Source of the DNA: Bin5 sp965221345
Lineage (GTDB): Bacteria > Chloroflexota > Anaerolineae > Caldilineales > Caldilineaceae
Length of the DNA: 64,000 bases
Assembly: GCA_965221345.1 (NCBI GenBank)
Contig: CBDCSD010000001.1
Span: forward strand, 1,178,001-1,242,000
Direction: 5' to 3'
Shown here: positions 1 through 8,350 of the stretch, piece by piece
How the letters are laid out: every line of letters begins with the position of its first letter
Position numbering within the stretch: the stretch's first letter is position 1
The notes under the pieces: model-generated
Databases searched by the model: none
The model's input: the letters and a program-made list of their open reading frames with translations, nothing else
What the model was told of the DNA's origin: nothing
Translations under genes and position numbers: made by a program

Positions 1-1
1 C

Positions 2-715
2 GGGCAGGCCGCCGTACAGGTGTTGGAGGCTGCCGGCTATAACGTGCGTCTGGCGACGGGCCGGGCCTGCTGCGGGCGGCCGCTCATCACCGGCGGACAG
101 GCTGACAAGGTTCGCGGTTGGGTGGATCAAAACGTGGCTCTGCTCGCTCCCTACGCGCGCCAGGGCCTGCCGATTGTCGGCCTCGAGCCTAGCTGTATTC
201 TTACCCTGCGAGATGAATACCTGGAACTGGCTTCCGACCGTGAAGGTGCGCAAATTGTGGCCGAAAACGCGCTGACCTTCGACGAATTCATCGCCCGCGA
301 GACAGCGAGTCCCGACGGTAGAGTGAACGGGAGTGAGGAAGGAGAGAACAGCTCTATCTCTGAATTCCCTGCCATCTGGCGCAGCGAGCCAGGCACGGCC
401 TACCTCCACGGTCACTGTCACCAGAAGGCGCTAATCGGCAACGAGGCCAGCCTGGCCGCACTGAGCGCGGCCGGGTACAACGTGCAGGTAATCGACAGCG
501 GCTGTTGTGGTATGGCCGGTGATTTCGGCTATGGCAAGGGGCACTACGAGGTTAGTCGCGCCATTGGCGAGGAACGCCTCTTCCCCGCTGCGCGCGCGTT
601 GCCCGCCGAGGCGTTTTTCGTCGCCAGTGGCACCAGCTGCCGGGACCAGATCGAGCAGTTCACAGGGCGGGCGCCGCTCCACATGGCGCAAGTATTGGCG
701 CAGGCGTTGAAATAG
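2..715 (+). CDS. C-terminal part of a GlcD/GlcF-type FAD-linked oxidase fusion or Fe-S CCG-domain protein (5' partial)
   Basis: The reading frame is open from the left edge of the window, so the N-terminus lies outside it. The visible part carries two cysteine-rich CCG (DUF3483/heterodisulfide reductase-like) modules: GRACCGRP near the start, and later HGHCHQKAL followed by DSGCCGMAGDFGY. These modules bind Fe-S clusters in glycolate oxidase GlcF, LutA and HdrB, and at the C-terminus of long FAD-linked oxidase/Fe-S fusion proteins. The likely role is oxidation of a 2-hydroxyacid such as glycolate or D-lactate with electrons passed to quinone. Its convergent neighbour is a hydroxyacid-oxoacid transhydrogenase-like enzyme, which fits hydroxyacid metabolism. 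Whether this is a fusion or a stand-alone Fe-S subunit cannot be seen from here. Confidence 0.85.
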   Translation, partial: GQAAVQVLEAAGYNVRLATGRACCGRPLITGGQADKVRGWVDQNVALLAPYARQGLPIVGLEPSCILTLRDEYLELASDREGAQIVAENALTFDEFIARETASPDGRVNGSEEGENSSISEFPAIWRSEPGTAYLHGHCHQKALIGNEASLAALSAAGYNVQVIDSGCCGMAGDFGYGKGHYEVSRAIGEERLFPAARALPAEAFFVASGTSCRDQIEQFTGRAPLHMAQVLAQALK

Positions 716-816
716 GAGTCGGGTCAAGAGGCGGCCCCTCTCTGGAATGCAATCAACCGGGTGGGGCTGTGATCCCGGGCAGACTCCGATCCCAAACTGG
801 CGACTGTTCCCGCTCC

Positions 817-2160
817 TTACCAATACCCCATCGCATCTCTGAACAGCGCTTCCAGGTCGTTCGCCTCCGCCGGCCGCGGCGACAGCTTCGTCACCCGGTG
901 TTGGGGCAAAGTCCCCTTTACCAGCGTTGGAATGTCCGCCTCCGTAAAGCCGATGGCACCGAGACCGTTGGGTACGCCGGTCTTCTGCATCAGGCTGATG
1001 ATCGCCCCCGCCAGCAGCTCTCCTGCATCCTCGTCGTCCGCGTCGGAAATGTCCACACCCATCAGCCGCGCCGCATACAGGTGCTTCGCAGGATTCGTCG
1101 GAGCCGTGAAGCGAAAGACTGCCGGCGCGTTGAGGATAACCGCCATTCCGTGCGGAATAATCGGGTGATCGGTCGGGTACCCTGGCGGTACGTAACTGCG
1201 TACCATCCCGCTGACCGGGTAGCTCATTCCGTGAGGCAGATGTACGCCGGCGTTGCCAAAACCGATCCCGGCGTAGGCCGCGGCCAGAAGCATGGCGCTG
1301 CGGGCCTCGTCGTCCTCCGTGTCCTGGATCGCGCGTACAAGATTCGCCGCAACCATCTCGATCGCCTTGGTCGCCCAGATGTCGCTGATCGGGTTGGCGC
1401 CCTGGTAGGCCGGGCGCATCCCTGGCGACTCCGGCGCGTCGCGGCTGTCGTAAGGCAGAGCGGTCAGGGACTCCAGTGCATGGCTCAACACGTCCAGCCC
1501 CGTACTGGCGGCAGCCATCTGGGGCAGAGTTCGGGTGTTATAAGGATCGAGAACGCCAATCTGCGGCCGCAAAGCCCGGTGCGCGATTCCGGTCTTTACA
1601 TGCATCTCCGTCAGATCGCAGATGGCGACGCCCGTGGTCTCACTGCCGGTACCGGCGGTGGTGGGCACGGCAATATGCGGCCGCAGCGCGCCGGGTACGG
1701 GGACGCCTTTGCCGATCGGCGGGTTGACGTAGTCCAGAAATTCGGCGGGGTAGGTGGCATAGAGATTGGCCGCTTTGGCCGTGTCGATCGTGGATCCGCC
1801 TCCTACCGAAAGGTATCCGTCGAAGTTGCCTTCGCGGGCAAAGTCGATGGCGTCATGGAAGGAGATGTCGGTCGGCTCCACCCGAACCTGATCGTAGAGG
1901 ACCGCATCGATCCCCTCCGCCCGCAGGGCAGCCAGGGCCACCGCCACCGGCTCGCTGTCTGCTAAGCGCGGATCGGTGACAACCATCACCCGTTCCGCGC
2001 CCAGCTTCTTCATGTCAAAGCCCACTTCAGATGTCACACCCGGCCCATACTTGATGCTTGACGTGTCCAGCGTGAACGCGCTTTCTTTCAGCCCAGTGGT
2101 TCCCTCCGCCTGGCTGCCGGAACGAGTCAGACCGCCACCCTGGGCGCTAAGTTCTGCCAT
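817..2160 (-). CDS. Iron-containing alcohol dehydrogenase, hydroxyacid-oxoacid transhydrogenase (ADHFE1/HOT)-like
   Basis: A 447-residue group III metal-dependent alcohol dehydrogenase. The nucleotide-binding signature SVGGGSTID lies at about residues 118-126, followed by AVPTTAGTGSE. Metal-ligand histidines occur in STGLDVLSHALESL, GVHLPHGMSYPVSG and IIPHG. The C-terminal half (LPHGMSYPVSGMV, DHPIIPHGMAVIL, LVKGTLPQHRVTKLSPRP) resembles mitochondrial HOT, which couples oxidation of 4-hydroxybutyrate or another 2-/4-hydroxyacid to reduction of 2-oxoglutarate. The ATG is preceded by an AAGGAGAG ribosome binding site, and a TATAAT-like -10 lies on the minus strand at 2202-2207 with no clear -35. 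It converges with the hydroxyacid-oxidase gene. The family is secure; the substrate pair is inferred. Confidence 0.9.
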   Translation of the reverse strand: MAELSAQGGGLTRSGSQAEGTTGLKESAFTLDTSSIKYGPGVTSEVGFDMKKLGAERVMVVTDPRLADSEPVAVALAALRAEGIDAVLYDQVRVEPTDISFHDAIDFAREGNFDGYLSVGGGSTIDTAKAANLYATYPAEFLDYVNPPIGKGVPVPGALRPHIAVPTTAGTGSETTGVAICDLTEMHVKTGIAHRALRPQIGVLDPYNTRTLPQMAAASTGLDVLSHALESLTALPYDSRDAPESPGMRPAYQGANPISDIWATKAIEMVAANLVRAIQDTEDDEARSAMLLAAAYAGIGFGNAGVHLPHGMSYPVSGMVRSYVPPGYPTDHPIIPHGMAVILNAPAVFRFTAPTNPAKHLYAARLMGVDISDADDEDAGELLAGAIISLMQKTGVPNGLGAIGFTEADIPTLVKGTLPQHRVTKLSPRPAEANDLEALFRDAMGYW

Positions 2161-2619
2161 ATCTAAACTCTCCTTGTCGACGATCAGCTAATCATCGAGT
2201 GATTATAGTGACTCGAACGCCTATCTGCCCCAAAGAATAACATCGCTCGCCCAGCGAACGAAAACGGTCGACATCCCTGGGCTGGCGTCTAAGTCAGTCG
2301 GCCGAAATAAGAACAACTGCGTCGGTAACGCGTCATTGGATGGACCAGCCTTCCAGCTGACGCTCACGGCAACTGCATCTGAAATGGTTACACAATTTTC
2401 ATGTGCTGAATAGCGGAGAAGCTGATACGATAGCGAGCTCATCACCTGGAAAAGGGAGTGAACTCAAGACGGACCTGAGGACATCTTTTCTGGTTGAGAA
2501 CTTGGCAAAATGGGAATATCCCCGAATCGAGCCGACAATACTCATCAAATGCGTGATATACTTGTTTTGACGATATGTGCTGTCATCTGTGGAGCGGACA
2601 ACTGGTTTGAGATAGAAGA
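2161..2619. other. Intergenic stretch with no recognisable gene
   Basis: Apart from the TATAAT-like element of the transhydrogenase gene near its left end, I see no coding sequence. Small open frames on both strands lack ribosome binding sites and family-like residues. It leads directly into the tandem repeat block. Confidence 0.5.
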
Positions 2620-2890
2620 ACCATCGAATTGGGCCAAACCCCCGTGATGCTGCCTGAATCGGTAGGGGCGCCCCTTGTGGGCGCCCTTCGCGGGCTATTA
2701 CGGCATCCGAATTTAGAAGCGTTTGCCCTGGCCCTGAGAAACCATGACTCTCGCCCAAAGAAAATCCAAAGGTGAAGTAGGGCCGCTGTAAGTCGGTGAA
2801 TTGCCCATAATTCAACTGTCCACAGCCCATCATAGACGGCGAGGAAACGTTTGCGAAGCCAAGCATAATGGTCAAAAAAAAGAAAACACC

Positions 2891-2948
2891 GCGACCTAAC
2901 GCGACATATGTAGACTTAACGCGACAAATGTCGACCTGATGTGACATG
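2891..2948. repeat. 20-bp iteron array, copy 1
   Basis: Consecutive 20-bp steps start at 2901 (gcgacatatgtagacttaac), 2921 (gcgacaaatgtcgacctgat) and 2941 (gtgacatgaaccc), preceded by a half copy at 2891. The core acatatgt is itself palindromic. Similar multi-copy 20-bp motifs occur at the ends of IS21-family elements, where they bind transposase; no istA or istB gene is present nearby. Confidence 0.75.
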
Positions 2949-3233
2949 AACCCGTGCAATTGCCTCAGATTGGGACAAGCCCGCGATATACTGCCTGAAT
3001 CGGGCAGATGCCCATTCATGGGCCCCCTTCCAAGGCAACTCTGGCGCCCGAATTGGGATGTGACTGCTCTGGTCCAGAGGATCCGCCACTCTCGCCCATA
3101 GAGAAACTGAAGGTAAAGTAGGACCGATGTAAGTCAGTGAATAGGCCATGATTCAACTGTCCACATCCCATCAAAGACGGCGAGGAAACGACGGCAATTC
3201 AAAGCCTGCAGGCCCAAGAAAAATTTTTACCCC

Positions 3234-3307
3234 GCGACATATGTAGACTTGGCGCGACATATGTAGACCTAACGCGACATATGTCGACCTAATGTGACAT
3301 GAACCCG
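3234..3307. repeat. 20-bp iteron array, copy 2
   Basis: Four steps in exact 20-bp register start at 3234, 3254, 3274 and 3294 (gcgacatatgtagac / gcgacatatgtagac / gcgacatatgtcgac / gtgacatgaacccg). The same terminal sequence, gtgacatgaacccgtgcaattgc, follows both arrays, so array and downstream unit were duplicated together. A DNA-binding protein array or an IS21-type end remnant are the two readings I consider likely. Confidence 0.8.
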
Positions 3308-3433
3308 TGCAATTGCCTCAGATTGGGACAAGCCCGCGATATACTGCCTGAAACGGTAGGGGCGCCCCTTGTGGGCGCCCTTCACGGGCAACTATGGCAT
3401 CCGATTCAAGATGCTAACCCTGGCCGACGCTGT

Positions 3434-3462
3434 TTGAACCTTTTTTCTGTGCAAGGTATACT
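3434..3462 (+). promoter_or_regulatory. Sigma-70-type promoter of the catabolic cluster
   Basis: TTGAAC at 3434-3439, a 17-bp spacer, then TATACT at 3457-3462. Predicted start of transcription is near 3469, giving a leader of about 130 nt before the first gene of the cluster. No obvious operator palindrome is seen between promoter and gene. Confidence 0.6.
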
Positions 3463-3597
3463 TTTCAGTACGAGACATACGAACCGCAATGGCCTCACCA
3501 GGAAAAGATCAAGAGCCGCGCACGCCCCAAGAGCCGCCGCGACGCATCACTGTATCTTTCGCCACATCCAAACCAGCCAAAAGAGGACCCTGCACCT

Positions 3598-4647
3598 ATG
3601 CCTACGATCTCCCACGACAGCCTGAGAGAGTACGGCGCGGCCATCTTTGCCGCAGCCGGCTTTCCCGCAGACCAGGGCCAAGATGTCACCGAACACCTGG
3701 TCGACTCCAATCTCGTCGGACATGACTCACACGGGGTCATTCGCTTGCCCGGTTACATCACGGCAGTCCGCGAGGGTAGTATGAAGCCAGTCGGCAAACT
3801 CAAGATTGTGCGCGAGACACCGGTCTCGCTGGTCATTGACGCCCAACGGATGCAGGGCATAGTCCTGGCTAAAAAGGCAATGGAAATGGCCGTTGACCGC
3901 GCCAAGGAACATACTTTCGGCGCGGTCGCTGTTCATCAGTCTACTCACATCGGCCGTTTGGGGGCGTTTCCACCAATTGCCGCGCAACAGAACTGTATCG
4001 GCTTGCTGATGTTGAACGGCGGTGGGCCGTTTACCGCGCCTTTTGGCGGTACGGGACGGCGGTTGCCCCCCAATCCCCTCGCTTTCAGCGCGCCGCGCGC
4101 CGGCGGAGGCCCCCTGATGCTGGATATGACGACAAGCATGGTCGCCGGGGGTAAAGTGGATGTGCAGCGCGCACGGGGGCTGCCCGTGCCGGACGACTGG
4201 CTCGTGGACGCCGAAGGAAACGCCGTGTTGGACCCGAACGTTTTCATGGCACGTGAAGCCGCAATGCTGCCAGTGGGCGGCTCGGTTGGGCATAAGGGCT
4301 ATGGGCTCGGCATGATGATCGATGCCATTGCCGGCGGGCTTTCCTGGGCCGGCTGCAGCGCCGACCCGCCCACCCGCGGCGCCTCCGGCTGGCTCGCGCT
4401 GGCGATAAAAATCGAGAGCTTCATCGATCCCAACGAATACAAGCAAGAAGTGGAAAAGCTTGTTGAATGGGTCTGGTCCTCGCCCAAGATGCCAGGCGTA
4501 AAGAGGATTTACTACCCTGGCGAAATCGAGGAGGAACGACGTCAGCACCGTCTTGAACACGGGATTCCGATCGAAGAGAGCACCTGGTCGCGCATCGTCG
4601 AGAGTGGAGAGGCGGTGGGCGTGCCGGCGCCAACAGATCTCATGTAA
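3598..4647 (+). CDS. Ldh2 family malate/L-lactate/ureidoglycolate dehydrogenase-like oxidoreductase
   Basis: This 349-residue protein has the usual length and signatures of the Ldh_2 family, NAD(P)-dependent 2-hydroxyacid/2-oxoacid oxidoreductases unrelated to classical lactate dehydrogenase. Visible motifs are GHDSHGVIRLPGY near residues 41-53, HQSTHIGRLG near 116-125, GTGRRLPPNPLAF and a glycine-rich GHKGYGLGMMID segment. It is the first gene of a same-strand cluster and likely oxidises a 2-hydroxyacid or a sugar-acid derivative made by the downstream enzymes. Substrate cannot be read from the sequence. The start is preceded by AGAGGA about 10 nt upstream. Confidence 0.88.
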   Translation: MPTISHDSLREYGAAIFAAAGFPADQGQDVTEHLVDSNLVGHDSHGVIRLPGYITAVREGSMKPVGKLKIVRETPVSLVIDAQRMQGIVLAKKAMEMAVDRAKEHTFGAVAVHQSTHIGRLGAFPPIAAQQNCIGLLMLNGGGPFTAPFGGTGRRLPPNPLAFSAPRAGGGPLMLDMTTSMVAGGKVDVQRARGLPVPDDWLVDAEGNAVLDPNVFMAREAAMLPVGGSVGHKGYGLGMMIDAIAGGLSWAGCSADPPTRGASGWLALAIKIESFIDPNEYKQEVEKLVEWVWSSPKMPGVKRIYYPGEIEEERRQHRLEHGIPIEESTWSRIVESGEAVGVPAPTDLM

Positions 4648-4705
4648 ATAACCAACGCGCACCCTGAGCGCAACCGCATTTGCCCTGATTCTCGAAAGGT
4701 GAACA

Positions 4706-5410
4706 ATGAAAACCTACAAGAAACTGTTCCGTGCGCCTTACTCAGTGCCCAATGGCCTGCAGGCTACCGATGATGGCCTGTGGATAGTTGACCAGATCAC
4801 CGACCGCGTGATGCTGGTCGAACGTGACGGCGAGTTGGACTATTACGGCGTGCCCAAAATGATTCGCGAGATTCCCAGCGATTCGTCCAACACCAGCGGT
4901 ATGGCCTGGGGCGAAGGCAGTCTCTGGCTGGCGGCCAACGGCTCAGCTGACAAATGGCGGCCGGCACGTGCGCACGATGCTGGCAAGTCTATGGGAGAGG
5001 TGCTGCGCGTCGATCCTGAATGCGGCAAGACGATCTCGCGCCATCCGCTGCCCAATGGCGGCGGCACCCATGGCATCGAGTACGACAATATCGAGCCTGG
5101 ACACCTGTGGCTGACCACACTGAAGGATCAGACGCTGACCAAAATACGCATCAGCGATTGGTCAATTCAGCACGTAATTCCTCTGCCATACAACCGCGGC
5201 CATGGCGTAGTGCGTGAGGAGGACGGCGTTTGGGTTGTCCATACCGGTCACCGCGTGATCGTGAAACTCAGCCTGACCGACGGCTCCGAACTCGATCGAA
5301 TCACCGTGCCCGAAACGGAACCGGAGCCGCATGGCCTGAGTGCAGACTCTGACAGCCGCTTCCTCTATTGCGATGCGTCGTCGGGATCGGTAGTTGCCAT
5401 CGGGGAGTAA
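4706..5410 (+). CDS. Beta-propeller protein, SMP-30/Vgb-like
   Basis: A 234-residue cytoplasmic protein without signal peptide, built from repeating blade-like segments: NGLQATDDGLWIVDQ, SGMAWGEGSLWLAANGS, HGIEYDNIEPGHLWLTT, GHGVVREEDGVWVVHTG and HGLSADSDSRFLYCDASSG. Such propellers include gluconolactonases, streptogramin lyases (Vgb) and uncharacterised sugar-pathway proteins. A lactonase or lyase role in the pathway is plausible but unproven. The start has a good AAAGGTG site. It resembles the propeller protein at 60196-60876, which shares the opening pattern P-NGLQA-DGLW-IDQ. Confidence 0.75.
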   Translation: MKTYKKLFRAPYSVPNGLQATDDGLWIVDQITDRVMLVERDGELDYYGVPKMIREIPSDSSNTSGMAWGEGSLWLAANGSADKWRPARAHDAGKSMGEVLRVDPECGKTISRHPLPNGGGTHGIEYDNIEPGHLWLTTLKDQTLTKIRISDWSIQHVIPLPYNRGHGVVREEDGVWVVHTGHRVIVKLSLTDGSELDRITVPETEPEPHGLSADSDSRFLYCDASSGSVVAIGE

Positions 5411-5417
5411 CAGTGCA

Positions 5418-6236
5418 ATGCCGTTTTCCTGCCTCCCCGTATCTCTTTACCCGGCAATCAGCGACGGGGAACGAACACTGGCCGACTGGTTCGGCCTCGC
5501 CGCCGCCCTCGGCCTCGACGGGGCCGATATAAGTGTGGCCCATCTGGCCTCGCTGGACAGCGCCTATCTGGCCGGGTTGAGAAAGCAGGCACTGGACGCC
5601 GGCGTGGTAATCGCCGGGATGGTGACGTATACCGATTTCACCCATCCTGATGCGGCAACTCGCCGGCAACACAGGCAGGAATTGTGCCAATATATCGACG
5701 CCGGCGCACAATTGGGCGTGGACTTCCTGCGCGTGACCGCGGGCCAAAAGCACCCTGGGGTAACAAGGGCAGATGGCATTGCCTGGGCCGCTGATGGATT
5801 GACCGCATGGGTGGAAGAGGCGAAGGCCGCCGACGTGACTCTCGTATATGAGAACCATGCCATCGGCTATGGCTGGACCTATTTCGATTTTTCGCAAACA
5901 GCGTCAGTATTTCTCGAAATATGCGCCCGCACCGCTGACAGCGGACTGAAACTCCTCTTCGACACAGCCAATCTGCTGGCAGTCGATGACGACCCGCTAG
6001 CGGTGTTGGAAACCGTACTGCCGCGCGTTGCCGTGGTCCACGCCAGCGACATACGGCGCACAGGCGCGTTCGAACCGGTTCTCCTCGGCAGCGGAGTTAC
6101 GCCCTTGAATACGATTTTCGAGCGTCTGCGTGCAGCCGGTTTCGATGGCTGGATATCCGTCGAAGAGGCTAGCAAGACCGGCGAAGAGGGATTCCGGCGT
6201 GCCATAGAGAATGTCAGGGAACTGTGGCCAAACTGA
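5418..6236 (+). CDS. Sugar phosphate isomerase/epimerase-like TIM-barrel protein
   Basis: An AP-endonuclease-2/xylose-isomerase-like barrel of 272 residues. Likely metal ligands fall in LVYENHAIG (Glu), LLFDTANLL (Asp), VVHASDIRR (His) and ISVEEASKTG (Glu). Relatives isomerise keto-sugars or hydroxypyruvate, or dehydrate inosose-type substrates. I chose the ATG at 5418 because GGGGAG lies about 10 nt upstream, inside the end of the preceding gene; an in-frame ATG at 5394 overlaps that gene further. Close spacing to both neighbours indicates co-transcription. Confidence 0.82.
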   Translation: MPFSCLPVSLYPAISDGERTLADWFGLAAALGLDGADISVAHLASLDSAYLAGLRKQALDAGVVIAGMVTYTDFTHPDAATRRQHRQELCQYIDAGAQLGVDFLRVTAGQKHPGVTRADGIAWAADGLTAWVEEAKAADVTLVYENHAIGYGWTYFDFSQTASVFLEICARTADSGLKLLFDTANLLAVDDDPLAVLETVLPRVAVVHASDIRRTGAFEPVLLGSGVTPLNTIFERLRAAGFDGWISVEEASKTGEEGFRRAIENVRELWPN

Positions 6237-6261
6237 AGAAGTTAAACCGAAAGTAAATCCT

Positions 6262-7323
6262 ATGCCTGAAAATCGACCCAGAGTCCTGTTGGCCTGCAAC
6301 AACGAAATTCGCTATAACCACGTGGCCGATCAGGACCTACGCCGGCTAGAGGCATTTGCTGACTGGGACTGGTTCCCCTGCTCTGGGGGCGGCATCTACG
6401 ATACCAATACCGACCCGAATGCCGCGCTCCTTTTCTCGAAAAAGCTGCCCGGCCACGACGCGCTAGTCGTCTGCTTAGGCGCGCCGACGCTTACTGCAGA
6501 TATGCTGGATGCCGCGCCCACTCTCAGATTCGTCGGGGAGATGGAGGGCGACCGCTTTGCCAGCCGCATCGATCTCAACGCCGCCTGGGAACGCGGCATC
6601 CGTACCGTTGATACCACCAACGCCTCATCCTATCCGGTCTCGGAATGGGCGCTGGCGATGATACTCGTCTGCCTGCGCAACGGCGGCGCACATTTTCGCC
6701 GCATGATCGCCGGCCAGACTTCTCCTGACCGCTCCGTAAGGGAGGGAATGTCGGGCGTACTGTGGGGCCGTCGCGTCGGGCTGATCGGCTGCGGCCACAT
6801 GGGACGCCGCCTGATGAAGTTTCTGCGCGCCTTTGAGACGGAAATCTGGGTCCACGATCCATACCTGCCGCGGGAAATGCCCGAAGCACTGGGCTTTTTG
6901 CAGACGAGCCTGGAAAATGTACTTTCCTGTGATGTGGTTGTCTGTCTGGTGCCCCACACACCCGCAACCGAAGGAATGCTGGGCAAGGAGGAGTTGGCCC
7001 GCTTGCGTCCCGGCTCAGTCTTTGTCAGCGTATCACGCGGCAAGGTGACCGATTCGGCCGCGCTGATCGAACGGCTGAAGCAGGGCGATATCGTCGTCGG
7101 GCTGGATGTCTTCGACCCGGAACCGGTGCCTCCTGACAGCGAAATCCTGCAACTGCCCAACGTTTTTTTGAGCCCCCATATCGGCGCATACGGTGGCACA
7201 ACAGGGCAGCTGGGCTTCTTCTCGCTGATGGTGGATGAAATGGAGCGCTTCTTCAACGGCCATGAAACGCAATTCGATCTGACCCCGCGCGTACAGGCGA
7301 ACCGCACAGGGGCGGAACCGTAA
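6262..7323 (+). CDS. D-2-hydroxyacid dehydrogenase (NAD-binding)
   Basis: Member of the D-isomer-specific 2-hydroxyacid dehydrogenase family. Rossmann motif: VGLIGCGHMGRRLMKFLRAF, with an acidic residue further on in WVHDPY. Active-site pattern: Arg in SVSRGKVTD, Glu in DVFDPEPVP, His in LSPHIGAYGG. It interconverts a 2-hydroxyacid and its 2-oxoacid, which would feed the 2-oxoacid dehydrogenase encoded two genes downstream. An in-frame ATG at 6211 overlaps the previous gene; I prefer 6262 because family similarity starts near PRVLLAC, although no strong ribosome binding site marks either. Confidence 0.88.
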   Translation: MPENRPRVLLACNNEIRYNHVADQDLRRLEAFADWDWFPCSGGGIYDTNTDPNAALLFSKKLPGHDALVVCLGAPTLTADMLDAAPTLRFVGEMEGDRFASRIDLNAAWERGIRTVDTTNASSYPVSEWALAMILVCLRNGGAHFRRMIAGQTSPDRSVREGMSGVLWGRRVGLIGCGHMGRRLMKFLRAFETEIWVHDPYLPREMPEALGFLQTSLENVLSCDVVVCLVPHTPATEGMLGKEELARLRPGSVFVSVSRGKVTDSAALIERLKQGDIVVGLDVFDPEPVPPDSEILQLPNVFLSPHIGAYGGTTGQLGFFSLMVDEMERFFNGHETQFDLTPRVQANRTGAEP

Positions 7324-7368
7324 AGGAACCGATCGCGGTAGAAAGGACCGCGCCTTCCAATTCCTTTA
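7321..7368. other. Nested inverted repeat between two cistrons
   Basis: An outer 8-bp stem taaaggaa/ttccttta (7321-7328 with 7361-7368) encloses an inner 6-bp stem cgcggt/accgcg (7334-7339 with 7347-7352). It begins at the stop codon of the 2-hydroxyacid dehydrogenase gene, in a 190-bp gap. It could be an RNA processing or stability element, or a weak terminator. There is no T-tract after it. Confidence 0.4.
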
Positions 7369-7514
7369 GCCAGAAGCCAATTCCTGTGCTGCCGGTACGG
7401 CCCCAATAATAATGAAACGCGGTCAAGACAAGGCATATTGGGTACCACAAAAGAACGCCGCGCCGTTGCCAGGAGCGGCTAGGCCGGGCACTAACCGATA
7501 TACCGAGGAAAGCT

Positions 7515-8321
7515 ATGAATCTGGAACTTGCGGGACAAACTGCCGTCGTCGTCGGCGGCGCAAACGGGATGGGCAGAATGATCGCCAAGACCTTCGCCGC
7601 CGAGGGCGCGGGCGTTGCACTGCTCGATCGCGATCCGGTCGTCGATGATGTGGCGCAAGAGGCCGGCGAGCATGGTGTGAATACGTTATCAGCCCAGGTG
7701 GATGTCACCGATTTTGCGGCCTTGCAGGCGGCCGCGGCGCGTGTGGAGCAGGAACTCGGACCGGTACGCCACGTGGTCTTCACCGTTGGCATCGATTCGG
7801 GCAAAGGAGGCTTTCCGTTCTGGAACCTTGATCCCTCCGACTGGCTCCGCGTCCATGAAGTGAATGTGCTGGGCGCCGTCAACACGGCCCACGCCTTCTA
7901 TGCGCCGATGATCGCCCGCCAACAGGGTACTTTTCTCTTTTTCTCCTCCGTTTCCGGCCAGATCGGCTCCCAGACCGATCCTCCCTACAGCGTTTCCAAG
8001 GCCTCGGTACTCAGTTTCATGCAAATTGCCGCCAAGGACTTTGCCACTTACAATATAAGAGCCAACGCTATCTGTCCCGGCATGGTCGACACGCCGCTCC
8101 AAAGGCGGATTCACAAGTTTTCCACTGCTGACCTGCCAGAGGACGAGAGACCCACCTACGAAGAATGGTGTACGGACAAGATCGGGCGACTGGCTGTATT
8201 GGGACGTCTGGTTTCCCAGGAGGAGATAGCGTCCACTGTTGTATTTTTGGCATCGGAACACGCCCGCAACATCACCGGCCAGGCCATCAACGTTGACAGT
8301 GGCTGGGTCATGCACTGGTAA
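7515..8321 (+). CDS. SDR family NAD(P)-dependent oxidoreductase
   Basis: A classical 268-residue short-chain dehydrogenase. Cofactor motif GGANGMG at residues 14-20 with LLDRD further on (Asp suggesting NAD preference), a Ser in LFFSSVSG near 144-145, and catalytic YSVSK with Tyr158 and Lys162. The C-terminal NITGQAINVDSGWVMHW is typical. A GAGGAAAG site precedes the ATG. It sits directly before the 2-oxoacid dehydrogenase genes, as does a second SDR in the module at 37-42.6 kb. Likely oxidises a sugar-derived alcohol. Confidence 0.9.
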   Translation: MNLELAGQTAVVVGGANGMGRMIAKTFAAEGAGVALLDRDPVVDDVAQEAGEHGVNTLSAQVDVTDFAALQAAAARVEQELGPVRHVVFTVGIDSGKGGFPFWNLDPSDWLRVHEVNVLGAVNTAHAFYAPMIARQQGTFLFFSSVSGQIGSQTDPPYSVSKASVLSFMQIAAKDFATYNIRANAICPGMVDTPLQRRIHKFSTADLPEDERPTYEEWCTDKIGRLAVLGRLVSQEEIASTVVFLASEHARNITGQAINVDSGWVMHW

Positions 8322-8350
8322 GAGAACTGCCTAATTCAAGGGGTGAAGCT

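Larger units (their letters stand above)
2620..3420. repeat. Tandem imperfect repeat, about 340-353 bp unit, 2.3 copies, each copy ending in 20-bp iterons
   Basis: Unit 1 starts near 2620, unit 2 near 2950 and a partial unit 3 near 3304. Anchor points show the period: the segment reading ctgcctgaa recurs after cccgtgatg at 2641, cccgcgatata at 2980 and cccgcgatata at 3333. Shared stretches include attcaactgtccaca/t, gacggcgaggaaacg and actctcgccca. Units 1 and 3 share a strong GC hairpin (ggggcgccccttgtgggcgccc at about 2664 and 3358); unit 2 has lost it. The block is non-coding as far as I can see. It may be remnants of mobile-element ends or a non-autonomous element, and it lies just upstream of the promoter of the catabolic cluster. 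Confidence 0.8.

Noticed and set aside
769..1965. A 398-codon plus-strand open frame opposite the iron alcohol dehydrogenase
   Set aside because: Arg/Gly-rich antisense translation; the minus-strand gene carries all HOT-family motifs.
2891..3307. CRISPR array
   Set aside because: The 20-bp units are contiguous with no unique spacers, so they are tandem iterons.
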